Assembly (NCBI GenBank): GCA_937936465.1
Contig: CALDDH010000024.1
Span: 1 to 39,487, forward strand
From: an uncultured Mycoplasmatales bacterium
GTDB lineage: Bacteria; Bacillota_I; Bacilli_A; UBA3375
Length of the DNA stretch: 39,487 bases
Direction: 5' to 3'
The notes below the pieces were generated by a model. That model did no database searches, was not told the origin of the DNA, and saw only the letters and a program-made list of their open reading frames with translations. Within the stretch, counting starts at the first letter, position 1. Each line of letters opens with the position of its first letter. The position numbers and the translations under genes were made by a program. This document shows, in pieces, positions 17,670 to 28,100 of the stretch.

Positions 17670-18854
17670 CTATTCAATTATTAAATTAATGTTATCTTTA
17701 AATGTTTGACTAAATTTCACTTGATTATAATATTCACTTGATGTACTAGATGTCATAATTTTTATTTTTTCTTTTTGAATATCATAATCATCAATAAAGT
17801 CTTCTGCCTTTTTTAAAAGATCAATATCAGTAATTCCTAATTGTTTTAAATTATCTTGATAAATTTTAGATGGTTTTAAATCAGGATCGTATAGTATACA
17901 ACTAGCTACGTACTCTGATATTTGTAAATAGTTATATAAAGCTCCAAATCCACCTTTTCCACTTCCAAGAAAATGAATTTCTTGATAATTTTTTTTCTTA
18001 ATTATTGTTTTAATAAGTGTTTCAATTTCTTGATCTTTACTTATAAACCATTTACTTATTTGATTAAAATAATCATATAAATAAATATGGTCATAATCAT
18101 CATAACCAATACTTTCAAAATAATTTAAATCTGAACTATACTTTTCAGTGATAGCTTGATCAAAACCAACCTCTTGTAATTGACTTCTTGTAAGATGACT
18201 CGATGAAAAATAAAAAATAGCTTTATTACTTTGCTTATTATTATATTTCATAAGTAGTTTACTTTGATTGACTTCCATTTGTTTGATACTTTTATCAATT
18301 ATATTTTCAATATCATTATATATATTTATCTTTAAATATACACCAATCTTTTTATTGTTTTCAATTTCAGCTATAAATTCTATTCTATTCTCAAATTTAA
18401 TACATTCAGGTAAGTTAGTCCTCACAACCATTGCATTATTTGAAAAAATTATTGTATAAATATAACCATCATCTTTAGCTTCTTTATTTATCCTAATAAT
18501 AGGTTCATTTATTTCTAATAATATTTTTAAGTGATTATCAATTTCAGATTTAACTGTACTTTCAATTTCTAAAAAATTTTTATTTATTTTGAAAGTGCTA
18601 GAATTATCTAATTCTTGATAATTATTTTTAATCTTAAACTTTTTTTCTTGCTTAATATTATTTATTATTTCTTTATTATCAACTTTACTAATTGGAGACA
18701 TATTATAAATTGTATTGATAAAGAACTTTTTATTAGGTGATGATATATTTATTTTAATTAAATCATTCAATTTAATGTGCCCATTTTCAAACTTGATATT
18801 AATTGGGCTTGAAGTTTGTAAATCTTTTTGATAAAAATAATTTTCTGTATACAA
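17670..18854 (-). CDS. Asp2-like alpha/beta-hydrolase-fold protein lacking the nucleophile
   Basis: A 394-residue protein without a signal peptide. Residues 1-200 are a beta-rich N-terminal region; residues 210-394 resemble the alpha/beta-hydrolase part of Asp2-type accessory Sec proteins (AIFYFSSSH..., then HFLGSGKGGFGALYNYLQ, then CILYDPDLKPSKIY). In that group the motif is usually GxSKGG with Ser as nucleophile; here it reads G297-S-G-K-G-G, so position 299 is Gly and the Ser is one residue earlier. The start is TTG at 18854, chosen because AAGGAGG lies 8 bases upstream. It starts 13 bases after pta and precedes nox, so it is co-transcribed with fermentation genes. No secA2 or secY2 is in the window. 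The function is not assigned. Confidence 0.6.
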   Translation of the reverse strand: MYTENYFYQKDLQTSSPINIKFENGHIKLNDLIKINISSPNKKFFINTIYNMSPISKVDNKEIINNIKQEKKFKIKNNYQELDNSSTFKINKNFLEIESTVKSEIDNHLKILLEINEPIIRINKEAKDDGYIYTIIFSNNAMVVRTNLPECIKFENRIEFIAEIENNKKIGVYLKINIYNDIENIIDKSIKQMEVNQSKLLMKYNNKQSNKAIFYFSSSHLTRSQLQEVGFDQAITEKYSSDLNYFESIGYDDYDHIYLYDYFNQISKWFISKDQEIETLIKTIIKKKNYQEIHFLGSGKGGFGALYNYLQISEYVASCILYDPDLKPSKIYQDNLKQLGITDIDLLKKAEDFIDDYDIQKEKIKIMTSSTSSEYYNQVKFSQTFKDNINLIIE

Positions 18855-18867
18855 AATATATCCCTCC

Positions 18868-19863
18868 TTATCTTAATGATATAAGTAATAATTTAGCAAT
18901 TGTTTCTGGTGTTGTACCACGTGATAGATCACAAACTGGTTTATTAAAACCTTGAAGTATCGGACCTAATGCTTCAAGATCCCCCAAATATTCTGCAATC
19001 TTAACACCGATATTCCCTGCTTCTAAACTTGGGAAAATAAAGCAGTTAGCTGATCCTGCAACACTTGACTCTTTAACTTTAATATCAGCTACTCTTGGGC
19101 TTATTGAGGCATCAAATTGTAATTCACCATCAATGTTATCTTTCAAACTTGGATTTTCTGAAATAATTTGATTAAATGCTGAGGTTACTTTATCAACATC
19201 TTCACCACTTCCACTTCCTTTAGTTGAATATGATAACATTGATATTTTTGGATTAATTCCTAATTTTTGCGCTGTATCATATGTTTGTAAAGTAATGTTT
19301 TTTAAATCATCTGCTGTTGGCTTGATGTTAATTGCACAATCACCAAATAGTAAAAACTGATCTTCACGCCTTAGTAAAAAAACACTTGATACAAATAATT
19401 TTTCACCAGGATTTTTTAATAATTGAAACGCTGGACGTAATATATCTGCTGTTGGATATTGATTACCACCAACTAATGCATCAACTTGATTAGTTTCAAG
19501 TAATAATGTTGCATAATAGTTAGGTTGATTAACTAATTTAATTGCCTCATCACGTGTTATTTTACCTTTTCTTTTTTCCATCATTAAATCAATGAATTCT
19601 TCATTGTGTAAATTATTGCTATCAATTATTTGAACCCACTTTAATATATCTGCTGAATTATTTGGATACTCCTCTTTAATACTACTAATTATTTTTTCTT
19701 CACTACCAATTAACACTTTAATAAACCCTTCAGTGTATTTAAGTGATTTAATAATTCTAATGTCTTCAGCTTCTGGGTGAACAACTTTCTTATTCAATCT
19801 TTTATTTTTTTCATACAAGCTTTTAATTAATTTATCGTTATAAAAATTATTTATCTCATTCAT
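18868..19863 (-). CDS. pta: phosphate acetyltransferase
   Basis: It interconverts acetyl-CoA and acetyl phosphate, feeding ATP synthesis by acetate kinase. The 331 residues are the length of the short, single-domain Pta of Gram-positives. Visible family marks are KKVVHPEAEDIRI near the N-terminus, GGNQYPTADILRPAFQLL, the GDCAIN.KPTADDL block, LSYSTKGSGSGEDVDKV, DGELQFDASISP and NCFIFPSLEAGNIGVKIAEYL with a conserved C-terminal NKPVCDLSRG. The start ATG overlaps the stop TGA of the radical SAM gene by 8 bases, indicating coupling. ackA is not in the window. Confidence 0.95.
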   Translation of the reverse strand: MNEINNFYNDKLIKSLYEKNKRLNKKVVHPEAEDIRIIKSLKYTEGFIKVLIGSEEKIISSIKEEYPNNSADILKWVQIIDSNNLHNEEFIDLMMEKRKGKITRDEAIKLVNQPNYYATLLLETNQVDALVGGNQYPTADILRPAFQLLKNPGEKLFVSSVFLLRREDQFLLFGDCAINIKPTADDLKNITLQTYDTAQKLGINPKISMLSYSTKGSGSGEDVDKVTSAFNQIISENPSLKDNIDGELQFDASISPRVADIKVKESSVAGSANCFIFPSLEAGNIGVKIAEYLGDLEALGPILQGFNKPVCDLSRGTTPETIAKLLLISLR

Positions 19864-20806
19864 AATTCTCCTTTTTTAATTTAATTCCTTGATATGTTTG
19901 CTCAATATTCATTTTTTTATCAATCTCATTAACAGTTATTGTTTTTTTCTTTGACCAGATTGGACCAATAAATATATCCATCGGTGCATCCCCGGTCAAA
20001 CGATGGATAACAATATCTTGATTAATATATTCCAACTGCTCAACAACTAAATCGACATATTGCTCTTGAGTTAATAATTTTAAGAAACCATTGTTTAATT
20101 GATTAACAAGCTCTGTTTGATCCATAACATGAAGTAAGTGGATCTTAATGCCTTGTATATCCATTTTACCAATGTATTTTGCAGTATCTAACATCATTTG
20201 GTGCGTTTCACCTGGCAATCCATTAATGATATGCACAACAACATCAATATTACGCTTACGAAGCACTTTAACGGCCCAATCAAAGATTTCCAAATCATGT
20301 CCTCGATTAATAATTTTTTCGGTTTTACTATGAATTGTTTGTAATCCTAATTCAACTATTAAGAATTTTTCTTTAGCTATTTGCTCTAAATAATCTAAAG
20401 TTTCCTCTTCCAAACAATCTGGCCTCGTGGCAATTGAAATTCCAATACATTCATCTAACTCTAAAAAGACTTGATATTTTTCTTGTAAAACATCAAGTGG
20501 TGCATATGTGTTACTAAACGCTTGGAAGTATGCAATAAATTTAGCATCTGGCCATTTAGATTGTAACCTTGTTTTTCCTTTTTCCCATTGATCAAGTAAA
20601 TCCTCTACAGGACTTCCTGCAAAATCTCCACTACCTTTAACATTGCAGAAAGTACACCCACCAAATCCTTTAACACCATTAATATTTGGACATGTTAAAC
20701 CAGCATTAATTGGTACTCTTGCCACTTTAGATAAAAATTTATTTTTAAAATAGTAATCTAATGTATGATAACGTTTGTTTGTGTTTGAATGTTTAAAATC
20801 ATTCAT
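19856..20806 (-). CDS. radical SAM protein of the YtqA/YhcC (TIGR01212) type
   Basis: A 316-residue radical SAM protein. The cluster-binding cysteines are in LTCPN...GGCTFCNV (about residues 39-55), a spacing longer than the classical CxxxCxxC and typical of the TIGR01212 subgroup. Further marks are FIAYFQAFSNTYAPLDVLQ, GISIATRPDCL, VELGLQTIH and VVHIINGLPGETHQMM. The reaction is uncertain; members have been linked to tRNA or other modification without a settled role. It is the first gene of the operon with pta, the hydrolase-like gene and nox, and begins just after the rpmB terminator. Its TGA stop overlaps the pta start. Confidence 0.85.
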   Translation of the reverse strand: MNDFKHSNTNKRYHTLDYYFKNKFLSKVARVPINAGLTCPNINGVKGFGGCTFCNVKGSGDFAGSPVEDLLDQWEKGKTRLQSKWPDAKFIAYFQAFSNTYAPLDVLQEKYQVFLELDECIGISIATRPDCLEEETLDYLEQIAKEKFLIVELGLQTIHSKTEKIINRGHDLEIFDWAVKVLRKRNIDVVVHIINGLPGETHQMMLDTAKYIGKMDIQGIKIHLLHVMDQTELVNQLNNGFLKLLTQEQYVDLVVEQLEYINQDIVIHRLTGDAPMDIFIGPIWSKKKTITVNEIDKKMNIEQTYQGIKLKKENYE

Positions 20807-20820
20807 TATTCTCCTAAATT

Positions 20821-20854
20821 AAAAAAATACAATTATTAACATTTTTAATAATTG
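20821..20854 (-). terminator. terminator after rpmB
   Basis: CAATTATT/AATAATTG (20847-20854 with 20830-20837) forms an 8-bp stem, followed on the minus strand by TATTTTTTT. It lies between the rpmB stop and the radical SAM start. Confidence 0.75.
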
Positions 20855-20870
20855 CTTTACTTATTAGTAA

Positions 20871-21077
20871 TTAAACTAATTTAATATTATTTTTCTTTAA
20901 ACCTTTTTGAGATTTTAAAGCTCTTGCTGATATATATACTGTTTGTACTTTACCATCTATTTCAACTCTTTTTTTCTGTAAGTTAGGCTTAACTTTACGC
21001 TTAGTTGAATTCATTGCATGTGACCTATTATTACCTGCTTTTGTTTTACGTCCTGTTGCTGCACATATTTTTGGCAT
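20871..21077 (-). CDS. rpmB: 50S ribosomal protein L28
   Basis: A 68-residue basic protein, a large-subunit component. [19 protein letters not shown] and [13 protein letters not shown] are typical of L28, as is the C-terminal [14 protein letters not shown]. The first Cys of the paired-Cys zinc form (usually C..CGK) is at CAATGR, so this looks like the zinc-free or reduced form. It is monocistronic: a promoter at 21108-21136 upstream and a terminator at 20821-20854 downstream. Confidence 0.95.
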   Translation of the reverse strand: MPKICAATGRKTKAGNNRSHAMNSTKRKVKPNLQKKRVEIDGKVQTVYISARALKSQKGLKKNNIKLV

Positions 21078-21107
21078 TATTCCTCCTATTTTATTTCAAT
21101 TCTATAT

Positions 21108-21136
21108 TATTATAGCATATTTACGATGTTTTGTGC
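21108..21136 (-). promoter_or_regulatory. rpmB promoter
   Basis: A TATAAT hexamer (21108-21113) preceded by TGC forms an extended -10; TGCACA lies 17 bases upstream as a partial -35. It is about 30 bases before the rpmB start, with AGGAGG between. Confidence 0.6.
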
Positions 21137-21141
21137 ATTTT

Positions 21142-22041
21142 TTACCACCAATCATGACTAAGCCAAAAATTATAAGCTCCTTCCCATGATCCATAACGAT
21201 CAATTGCATAATCATTACACCAACTCATTTGTGTCTGTGGATTTGTCTTCCAATCACTTCCCGTAGAAGACATTTTTTCACCAGGTAATGCTTGACAAAG
21301 ACCATAAGCACCTGACATGGAGTTGACAGCTAAGTAATTCCAAGAACTTTCACGGTTAATTATATAATCAACATAGTCATAATCACTACTTGATATACCA
21401 ACACTTTTCATCAGTTCTTCTTTTGCCTCTTGACTTGTTATATACCCATTACTTGAATACTCTATTATTTTCAAATCTAATTCTTTTTCAAGTTTTGTAA
21501 GTTGACTATTTAAATCATCTTGAATATTATATGTTGACTCAATTTTTTTATCTATTTCTTTTTTTTCTAATTCAATATCATTTTGTTTTTTTTCAACTTT
21601 AGTTTTTTTGTCTGCTACCTCTTTATACCTATCTACTAATTGATCTATTTCTTGGTTAATAATTTTATAAAACATTTTTAATTGTTGAATTTTTTCTGAT
21701 CTATTTTCAACTTCATCTGTAAATAAAACTTCAATCAGGTAATTTGATTTATCAATCTTTTGATAAATAACTAATAATTTATCTACTTTATTTTTCAAAT
21801 CAGGCACATCTTCTTGTATTTTTTCAATTTCTTGATTCAATTGATCAATCTCAATTTGATTTTCTTTTGTTTTCTGATCTATTTTTTCAATTTGCTGATC
21901 ATACTTTAAAATATCTTTAACGCCATCGTCTAATTCTTTTTGAACTGCTTCAATCTCATCTTGTGTAGTTGCATTTAAAAGTAACTGGTTAAAATAAATT
22001 ATATTTAATATAAGTATTAATCCTATAACATTTTTTCTCAT
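21142..22041 (-). CDS. secreted coiled-coil muralytic protein with SLT-like domain
   Basis: An exported protein of 299 residues. Residues 1-25 form a signal peptide; about 27-195 is a long Glu/Lys/Gln-rich coiled coil like that of PcsB/CwlO-type proteins; the last 80 residues form a compact lysozyme-like domain. NRESSWNYLAVNSMSGAYG and LCQALPGEKM resemble the Apf/IsaA-type transglycosylase or resuscitation-promoting-factor fold, with the Glu of NRES as the likely catalytic acid. The C-terminus GSWEGAYNFW..HDWW closes the domain. The ATG at 22041 is preferred over an in-frame TTG at 22053; it sits just after the murA stop with GAGG upstream, so it is coupled to murA. A role in peptidoglycan turnover is inferred. 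Confidence 0.83.
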   Translation of the reverse strand: MRKNVIGLILILNIIYFNQLLLNATTQDEIEAVQKELDDGVKDILKYDQQIEKIDQKTKENQIEIDQLNQEIEKIQEDVPDLKNKVDKLLVIYQKIDKSNYLIEVLFTDEVENRSEKIQQLKMFYKIINQEIDQLVDRYKEVADKKTKVEKKQNDIELEKKEIDKKIESTYNIQDDLNSQLTKLEKELDLKIIEYSSNGYITSQEAKEELMKSVGISSSDYDYVDYIINRESSWNYLAVNSMSGAYGLCQALPGEKMSSTGSDWKTNPQTQMSWCNDYAIDRYGSWEGAYNFWLSHDWW

Positions 22042-22042
22042 T

Positions 22043-23350
22043 TTAATCCTCAATTAATTCAATGCTTGCACCAATAGAATTTAATTTATTAACAATGTTA
22101 TCATAACCACGTAGAACGTGTTCAATATTGTAAACTTTACTTTCTCCAATTGCAATCATTGCAGCAAATACAAGCGAGAATCCTGCTCTTAAATCAGTTG
22201 CTTTGACATTATTTGCAACTAATTTAGTTTTACCAAATATAATTGCTTTACCAGTTTCTTCTTTTCTTTGAATTTCAATATTTGCACCCATATTATTAAG
22301 TTCAATGCAATTTCTAAATCTATCAACATAAATTGTTTCCATAACTTTACTTTCGCCATTTACTTGAGTTAATAATGTTGTCATAATTTGTTGTAAATCA
22401 GTTGGGAAAGATGGAAATACACCTGTTTTAATACTTATTGCTTCCAGATTTGATTTATCAAGACCAAAAACAGTTATTTTGTCTATTTCAATCTTTAAAG
22501 CAACTCCAATTTCAGTAAGTTTTGATGTTAATGCTTCTAAATGTTCAGGTATAACATTTTCAATCACAACTTCTGATGAAGCAATTGCAGCTAGCATCAA
22601 ATATGATCCTGCTTCGATTCGATCAGGAATAACTTGATGGTAACAACCTTTTAGTTGATTTACTCCAATAATAATAATCTTATCAGTTCCAGCCCCTTTG
22701 ATATTTGCACCCATTGTATTAAGTAGTGTCACAAGATCAACTATTTCAGGTTCTTTTGCTGTGTTTTCAATTTCAATTTTTCCATTAATAAAAACAGCTG
22801 ATAAGATAATATTCATAGTTGCTCCAACTGATGGAAAATCTAAGAAAACTTTTTTATTTTCCAAGAATATAGTTTTAGGTTTGGTAATACGAATTGCATC
22901 ATGCTTTTCACATATAAAATTTTCAACTTCATAACCAATTTCTTTAAATCCTTTTAAATGCAAATCAATTGGTCTTGGTCCAAGGTAACAACCACCTGGA
23001 AGTAATAATTCACACTTACCAAATTTACTAACCATTGCACCCATAAAATAATATGAAGCTCTAAAAAGAGTTACACTTTCAATTAAAAGTGGTTTATATT
23101 TAATTTTTTGATTATCAATTATTACTGTATTAATAACTCCATCTGTTTCTGTCTTTATATCTGAACCTAAATACTTTAAAATTTCAAATAACTCTGATAC
23201 ATCTTGAATATTTGGAAAATCTTCAATTATAATTTTTTCATCTGTTAAAATAGATGCAATTAATAATGCTAAAACTGAATTTTTTGCTCCAGACATTCTT
23301 ATAGTTCCATTGATTTCTTGTCCACCTTTGATTTTAAAGTATTTAGCCAT
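22043..23350 (-). CDS. murA: UDP-N-acetylglucosamine 1-carboxyvinyltransferase
   Basis: It transfers enolpyruvate from PEP to UDP-GlcNAc, the first committed step of peptidoglycan synthesis. The 435 residues match the family length. The substrate Lys-Asn is in MSGAKNSVLALL (about 22-24), the Arg in LFRASYYFMG, and the catalytic Cys121 lies in LPGGCYLGPRPIDLH, the residue attacked by fosfomycin. PDRIEAGSYL and the C-terminal TDLRAGFSLVFAAM and IEHVLRGYDN blocks are present. It starts 7 bases after pepQ. Whether the genome has a second MurA copy cannot be seen. Confidence 0.96.
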   Translation of the reverse strand: MAKYFKIKGGQEINGTIRMSGAKNSVLALLIASILTDEKIIIEDFPNIQDVSELFEILKYLGSDIKTETDGVINTVIIDNQKIKYKPLLIESVTLFRASYYFMGAMVSKFGKCELLLPGGCYLGPRPIDLHLKGFKEIGYEVENFICEKHDAIRITKPKTIFLENKKVFLDFPSVGATMNIILSAVFINGKIEIENTAKEPEIVDLVTLLNTMGANIKGAGTDKIIIIGVNQLKGCYHQVIPDRIEAGSYLMLAAIASSEVVIENVIPEHLEALTSKLTEIGVALKIEIDKITVFGLDKSNLEAISIKTGVFPSFPTDLQQIMTTLLTQVNGESKVMETIYVDRFRNCIELNNMGANIEIQRKEETGKAIIFGKTKLVANNVKATDLRAGFSLVFAAMIAIGESKVYNIEHVLRGYDNIVNKLNSIGASIELIED

Positions 23351-23357
23351 TATTCTC

Positions 23358-24422
23358 CTATTTAATAATATTAATATCTGTGCTTGTTTTATTCAAAACT
23401 TTGTATCCATCTTTTGTAACTAAAATATCATTTTCAATTCTCACTCCACCAAGGTTGGGTACATATATACCAGGTTCAATTGTAATTACCATTCCAGCTT
23501 CAAGTACACTTGTACTTGTTTGGTTTACAACTGGCCCCTCGTGGACAGCAAGTCCAATCCCATGTCCTGTTCCATGAACAAAATAATCTCCATATCCATT
23601 TTCAGTTATAATATCACGACCTATTTTATCAACATCACTACATTTAATTCCATTATTAATGGCTTTTATTTGTGCTTTCATTGCTGTTTGTACGCAATTG
23701 TATATTTTAATTAATTCCGGGTTAATCTTTTTACCAATAAAGAATGTTCTTGTCATATCACTGCAATATCCTTTATAAAAACAACCAAAATCTACTGTAA
23801 CAATATCTCCATCTTCAATTTTTTTATTGCTTGGCGTTGCATGTGGAAATGATGTATTTACTCCACTTGCTACAATACAATCAAAAGCTTGTTTTTCACC
23901 CGATAATTCTAACTGTTTATTTTCAATTAATTGTTTAACTTCAATTTCACTCATTCCAACTTTAACAGTTTTAAGTAAATATTCAAAAGTGGCTTCTGTA
24001 ATCTCTAAAGCTTTATTAATAAAACTCATTTCTTGATCATTTTTAATTAACCGCATATCTTCAATTATATTTTCAGAAACAATAAACTTTACACTAGGAA
24101 AACTATTTTTATATTTTTCCAATTCTAGGACAGTCATAGTTAAACCTTCAATTGCAAGTGATGAATCATTTGAACTTGCAACTATTAATTTAATCTCATC
24201 TAAATAATGTCTTGGTGACTTTGCAATTATAACTTTGACATTTTCTTTGGCCTCTTCGTTTGCTTGCAAATTATATCGACCATCAGTAATTAAATATGTT
24301 TTATCTTTTGTTAGTAAAACTGATGATTCAGTTCCTGTAAACCCTGATAAGTATCGTTTATTTTCAAAATTAGTAACTAACATCATTTCACTTTGTGTTC
24401 TTTTTAAGATTTCTTTATTCAT
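23358..24422 (-). CDS. Xaa-Pro aminopeptidase (M24B metallopeptidase)
   Basis: A cytoplasmic pita-bread peptidase of 354 residues that removes residues before proline. The N-terminal creatinase-like domain (about 1-125) is followed by the catalytic domain with the metal ligands: TVDFGCFYKGYCSDMTRTF (two Asp), the His in HGTGHGIGLAVHEGP, and Glu in ITIEPGIYVPNLGGVRIEND. This is the Bacillus YqhT/PapA-type length. It lies between ktrA and murA with spacings of 12 and 7 bases, an operon position that seems unrelated to its reaction. Confidence 0.92.
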   Translation of the reverse strand: MNKEILKRTQSEMMLVTNFENKRYLSGFTGTESSVLLTKDKTYLITDGRYNLQANEEAKENVKVIIAKSPRHYLDEIKLIVASSNDSSLAIEGLTMTVLELEKYKNSFPSVKFIVSENIIEDMRLIKNDQEMSFINKALEITEATFEYLLKTVKVGMSEIEVKQLIENKQLELSGEKQAFDCIVASGVNTSFPHATPSNKKIEDGDIVTVDFGCFYKGYCSDMTRTFFIGKKINPELIKIYNCVQTAMKAQIKAINNGIKCSDVDKIGRDIITENGYGDYFVHGTGHGIGLAVHEGPVVNQTSTSVLEAGMVITIEPGIYVPNLGGVRIENDILVTKDGYKVLNKTSTDINIIK

Positions 24423-24434
24423 ATTAATCTCCTT

Positions 24435-25112
24435 TTATAATGAAGCAATGGTTAATCCATTTTTTCTTTCAAAGATATCCATTTTTTCATTTTCTCCAAC
24501 AATAACAACAATATCATCTTTATAAATTTCCGTATCATTTTCAACAATTATTAATTCAGATCCTCTTTTAATACAAACAATATTAATTCCATAATGTTTA
24601 CGCAAGTTAAGTTCTTGAATAGTTTTATTAACAAACTTTTTATTTTTTTTAGAAATTACAAGCCCTTCAATTCTAACTTCATCTGATAAACGGAAATATT
24701 CAAGAATAGATGCGTTTGAAAGTTGTCTACCAAGTTTTGTACCCATATCATATTCTGGATTTATAACCTGGTTAACACCAATTTTTTCTAATATTTCTTG
24801 ATGTGATGCAGTACTTGCTTTAGCAATAATGTTTTTTACACCAACATTTTTTAAAGCAAGACAAGTTAATAGTGATTGAGTAATACTTGATTTTCCCATC
24901 CCAACTACAACATTGTCAATATGTTCAATAGAAATATCCTTCAATGCTTTTTCATCTGTAGCATCTAAAATAAATGTTTGATTAACAGTATCTGCAACTG
25001 ACTTTAGACGCTCATCTAATATATCAATTGCCACAACATCTTTACCTTGGCGTACTAATTCTAAAGCTACTGCACTTCCAAAACGACCTATTCCGATTAC
25101 TGCATACTCCAT
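24435..25112 (-). CDS. ktrA: KtrA/TrkA-type K+ channel regulatory subunit
   Basis: A cytoplasmic gating ring subunit of 225 residues for a Ktr potassium transporter. The N-terminal RCK_N Rossmann domain has the nucleotide motif GIGRFGSAVALELV (residues 7-20) and the acidic DILDERLK; the RCK_C domain lies at about 140-225 and may bind cyclic di-AMP in this family. The membrane partner KtrB is not in the window. It starts 9 bases after rpoC and so is probably read from the RNA-polymerase transcript. KtrA versus KtrC is not resolved. Confidence 0.88.
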   Translation of the reverse strand: MEYAVIGIGRFGSAVALELVRQGKDVVAIDILDERLKSVADTVNQTFILDATDEKALKDISIEHIDNVVVGMGKSSITQSLLTCLALKNVGVKNIIAKASTASHQEILEKIGVNQVINPEYDMGTKLGRQLSNASILEYFRLSDEVRIEGLVISKKNKKFVNKTIQELNLRKHYGINIVCIKRGSELIIVENDTEIYKDDIVVIVGENEKMDIFERKNGLTIASL

Positions 25113-25121
25113 TGCTACTCC

Positions 25122-28100
25122 TTACTTATTCATCCCTTTATATGAGCTTACTTTACCTGTTCCTGCTGGAATTAATTTACCAACAATGACATTTTCTTTA
25201 ATTCCTGTTAAACGATCAATCTTCCCACGAACTGTTGCATCAGCTAATACTTTTGATGTCTCTTGGAATGACGCCGCCGATAAGAAACTCTCAGTTTTAA
25301 GCGATACTTCTTTAATACCCATTAAAATTGGTATTGCGCTTGATGTTTCTTTTTCATTATTAATTGCTTTAATATTTTCTTCAACAAATCGACTATATGC
25401 TACTAGTTCTCCAGCAATTAAGTTAGTTCCACCAGTATCTGTGATATGAATAAATTTAAGCATTTGTGAAATTATAATTTCGACATGTTTATCATTAATT
25501 CCTACACCTTGCAGACGATATACTTTTTGAATTTCTTTTAAAATATAATTTCTAACTTCAATTATTCCTTTATATTCTAATAATTCTTTTGAGTGAATTG
25601 ATCCTTCAGTCATAAGTTCACCACGTTTAACTTGATCACCGGTCTTAAACTTAATTTTAATTCCATGGGGAACCATTTCACTTGATAATTCTTTGTCACC
25701 ATCTTTAATTAACAACTCTAACCCTGCAGCTTTTTCATTAATTTCAACTACTCCATTTTCAGGTGCTAATAATCCTTTACCTTTTGGAATTCTTGCTTCT
25801 AAAAGCTCAACTATTCTTGGAAGCCCTTGTGTAATATCATTTCCTGCAACTCCACCTGTATGGAAAGTACGCATTGTTAATTGTGTTCCTGGTTCACCAA
25901 TTGATTGAGCAGATACAATACCAACAGCTTCTCCAATATTAACTAAATGGTTTGTTGATAAATCACGCCCATAACATTTTTGACAAACACCATGTTTTGT
26001 CTTACATGAAAAGATTGTTCTAATTTTAACTTCTGTGATTTTTTCTGATTCAATTACTAAGTAATCACTTTCATTAATCATTGTATTTCTCTTAACGATA
26101 ATTTCATCATTACTATTTAAGATATCTTCACCAGCAAAACGACCAATAATTCTATCTCTAAATTTTTCAACAACTTCTTCACCTTCCATTAAATCAGAAA
26201 CTAAATCATAGTCCATTGTATGACAATCAGATTCATTAACAACAACATCTTGTGCAACGTCAACTAACCTTCTTGTCAAGTACCCTGAATCGGCTGTCTT
26301 AAGTGCTGTATCAGCTAAACCTTTTCTTGCACCATGTGACGATATAAAGTATTCTAAGACTGTTAATCCCTCTTTAAACGATGATTTAACTGGAAATTCC
26401 ATAATTTTACCACTTGGTGCCGCCATAAGTCCACGCATAGCTCCAAGTTGAGTAAAGTTTGAACGGTTACCACGAGCTCCTGAGTCTGACATCATAAAGA
26501 TATTATTATCTTGATTCAATTCTTCCATTAAGTCATTAGTTATTAAATCTCTTGCTTGAGGCCATATTTCTTGAGTTATTTCTTTATATCTTTCACTTTC
26601 TGTCACTAATCCAGAATTAAATAATTGATTCCAACGATCAACTTCAGCTTGCGCTGTATCTAATACTTTTTGTTTTTGGACAGTTGGAACGTCTGAGAAT
26701 GAAATTGAAATTCCCGATAAGCAAGAATATTTATATCCAATTTCTTTCATTTTATCAAGCATTTTAGAAGTTTCAGGAATATCATACTTTTCAAATACAT
26801 CATAAATTAATAAAGATAAAAATCCTTTGTTATATGGTTTATTAAGTGGTGTTGCTTTTAAAACATCATCCAACTTTGCTTTTTTACTAATTAAATATTT
26901 AGCATCAATTCCATTAAAATTATTTGCAGATGGTTCATTAATATATGCATATTTTTTAGGTACAATTGAATTGAAGATATATTTACCAACTGTTGTTAAT
27001 AATAATTTATCTTCAATGTTTTCAGTTTCTAAAACACCTTGATTAATTGTTTTTGCATCAATGAAAATTCTTTGGTGTAAAGTAATATAATGCTTATCAA
27101 ATGCAAGCATTGCTTCATTAATATCTTTAAAAATATGAACTTTAGAACTTTCTTTTTCCATTGTTAAATAATAGTTTCCTAAAATCATATCTTGGGAAGG
27201 AGCAACAATTGGTTGACCATCTTTTGGATTTAAAATATTATTTGATGCAAGCATTAGTTTAGTTGCTTCTTCTTGTGCTTTTGCACTTAAAGGCAAGTGA
27301 ACTGCCATTTGATCCCCATCAAAATCAGCATTATATGCTGTACATACAAGAGGTGAAAGTCGAATTGCTTTACCTTCAACTAATTTTGGTTTAAATGCTT
27401 GGATACCAAGCCTATGTAATGTTGGTGCACGGTTTAATAATACTTTATGATCTCCAATTACTTTTTCTAAAGATTCCCATACTTCTTCATCTTCATTTTC
27501 TAATTTGATTTTCGCATATTTTATATTGTATGCTTTTCCATTTTTAAGTAAATCAGCTATAATAAATGGCTTAAACAATTCTAGAGCCATTTTTTTAGGA
27601 AGACCACACTCATCTAATTTTAAGTTTGGTCCAACAACGATAACACTACGACCTGAAAAATCGACTCTTTTTCCAAGTAAGTTTTGTCTAAATCGTCCTT
27701 GTTTACCTTTCAACATTTCAATTAATGATTTCTGTATTTTCTTATTACGACTATTAGCGCCAACTGCTTCATTATTTTTTGAGTTATCAAATAATTCTTC
27801 AACAGCTCTTTGTAAACTGATGCGCCCATCATTTAAAAGCAATTCAGCTGCTCTTACTTGTTGCATTTCTTTTAAACGATTATTTCTAACAATAACTTTA
27901 CGATATAATTCATTTAGACCTGAAACAACAAAACGTCCTGAACCTATTTGGACAAGTGGTCTTAAATCAGGTGGTATAACTGGAATAACAGTCATAACTA
28001 ACCAGTGTGGTTTGTTTCCTGATTTTTTAAATTTAATTAAAAATTCTAATTTATTGTTGTTTTTTCTTAATTTTTCATCATTTTTAGTACTAAACTTAAG

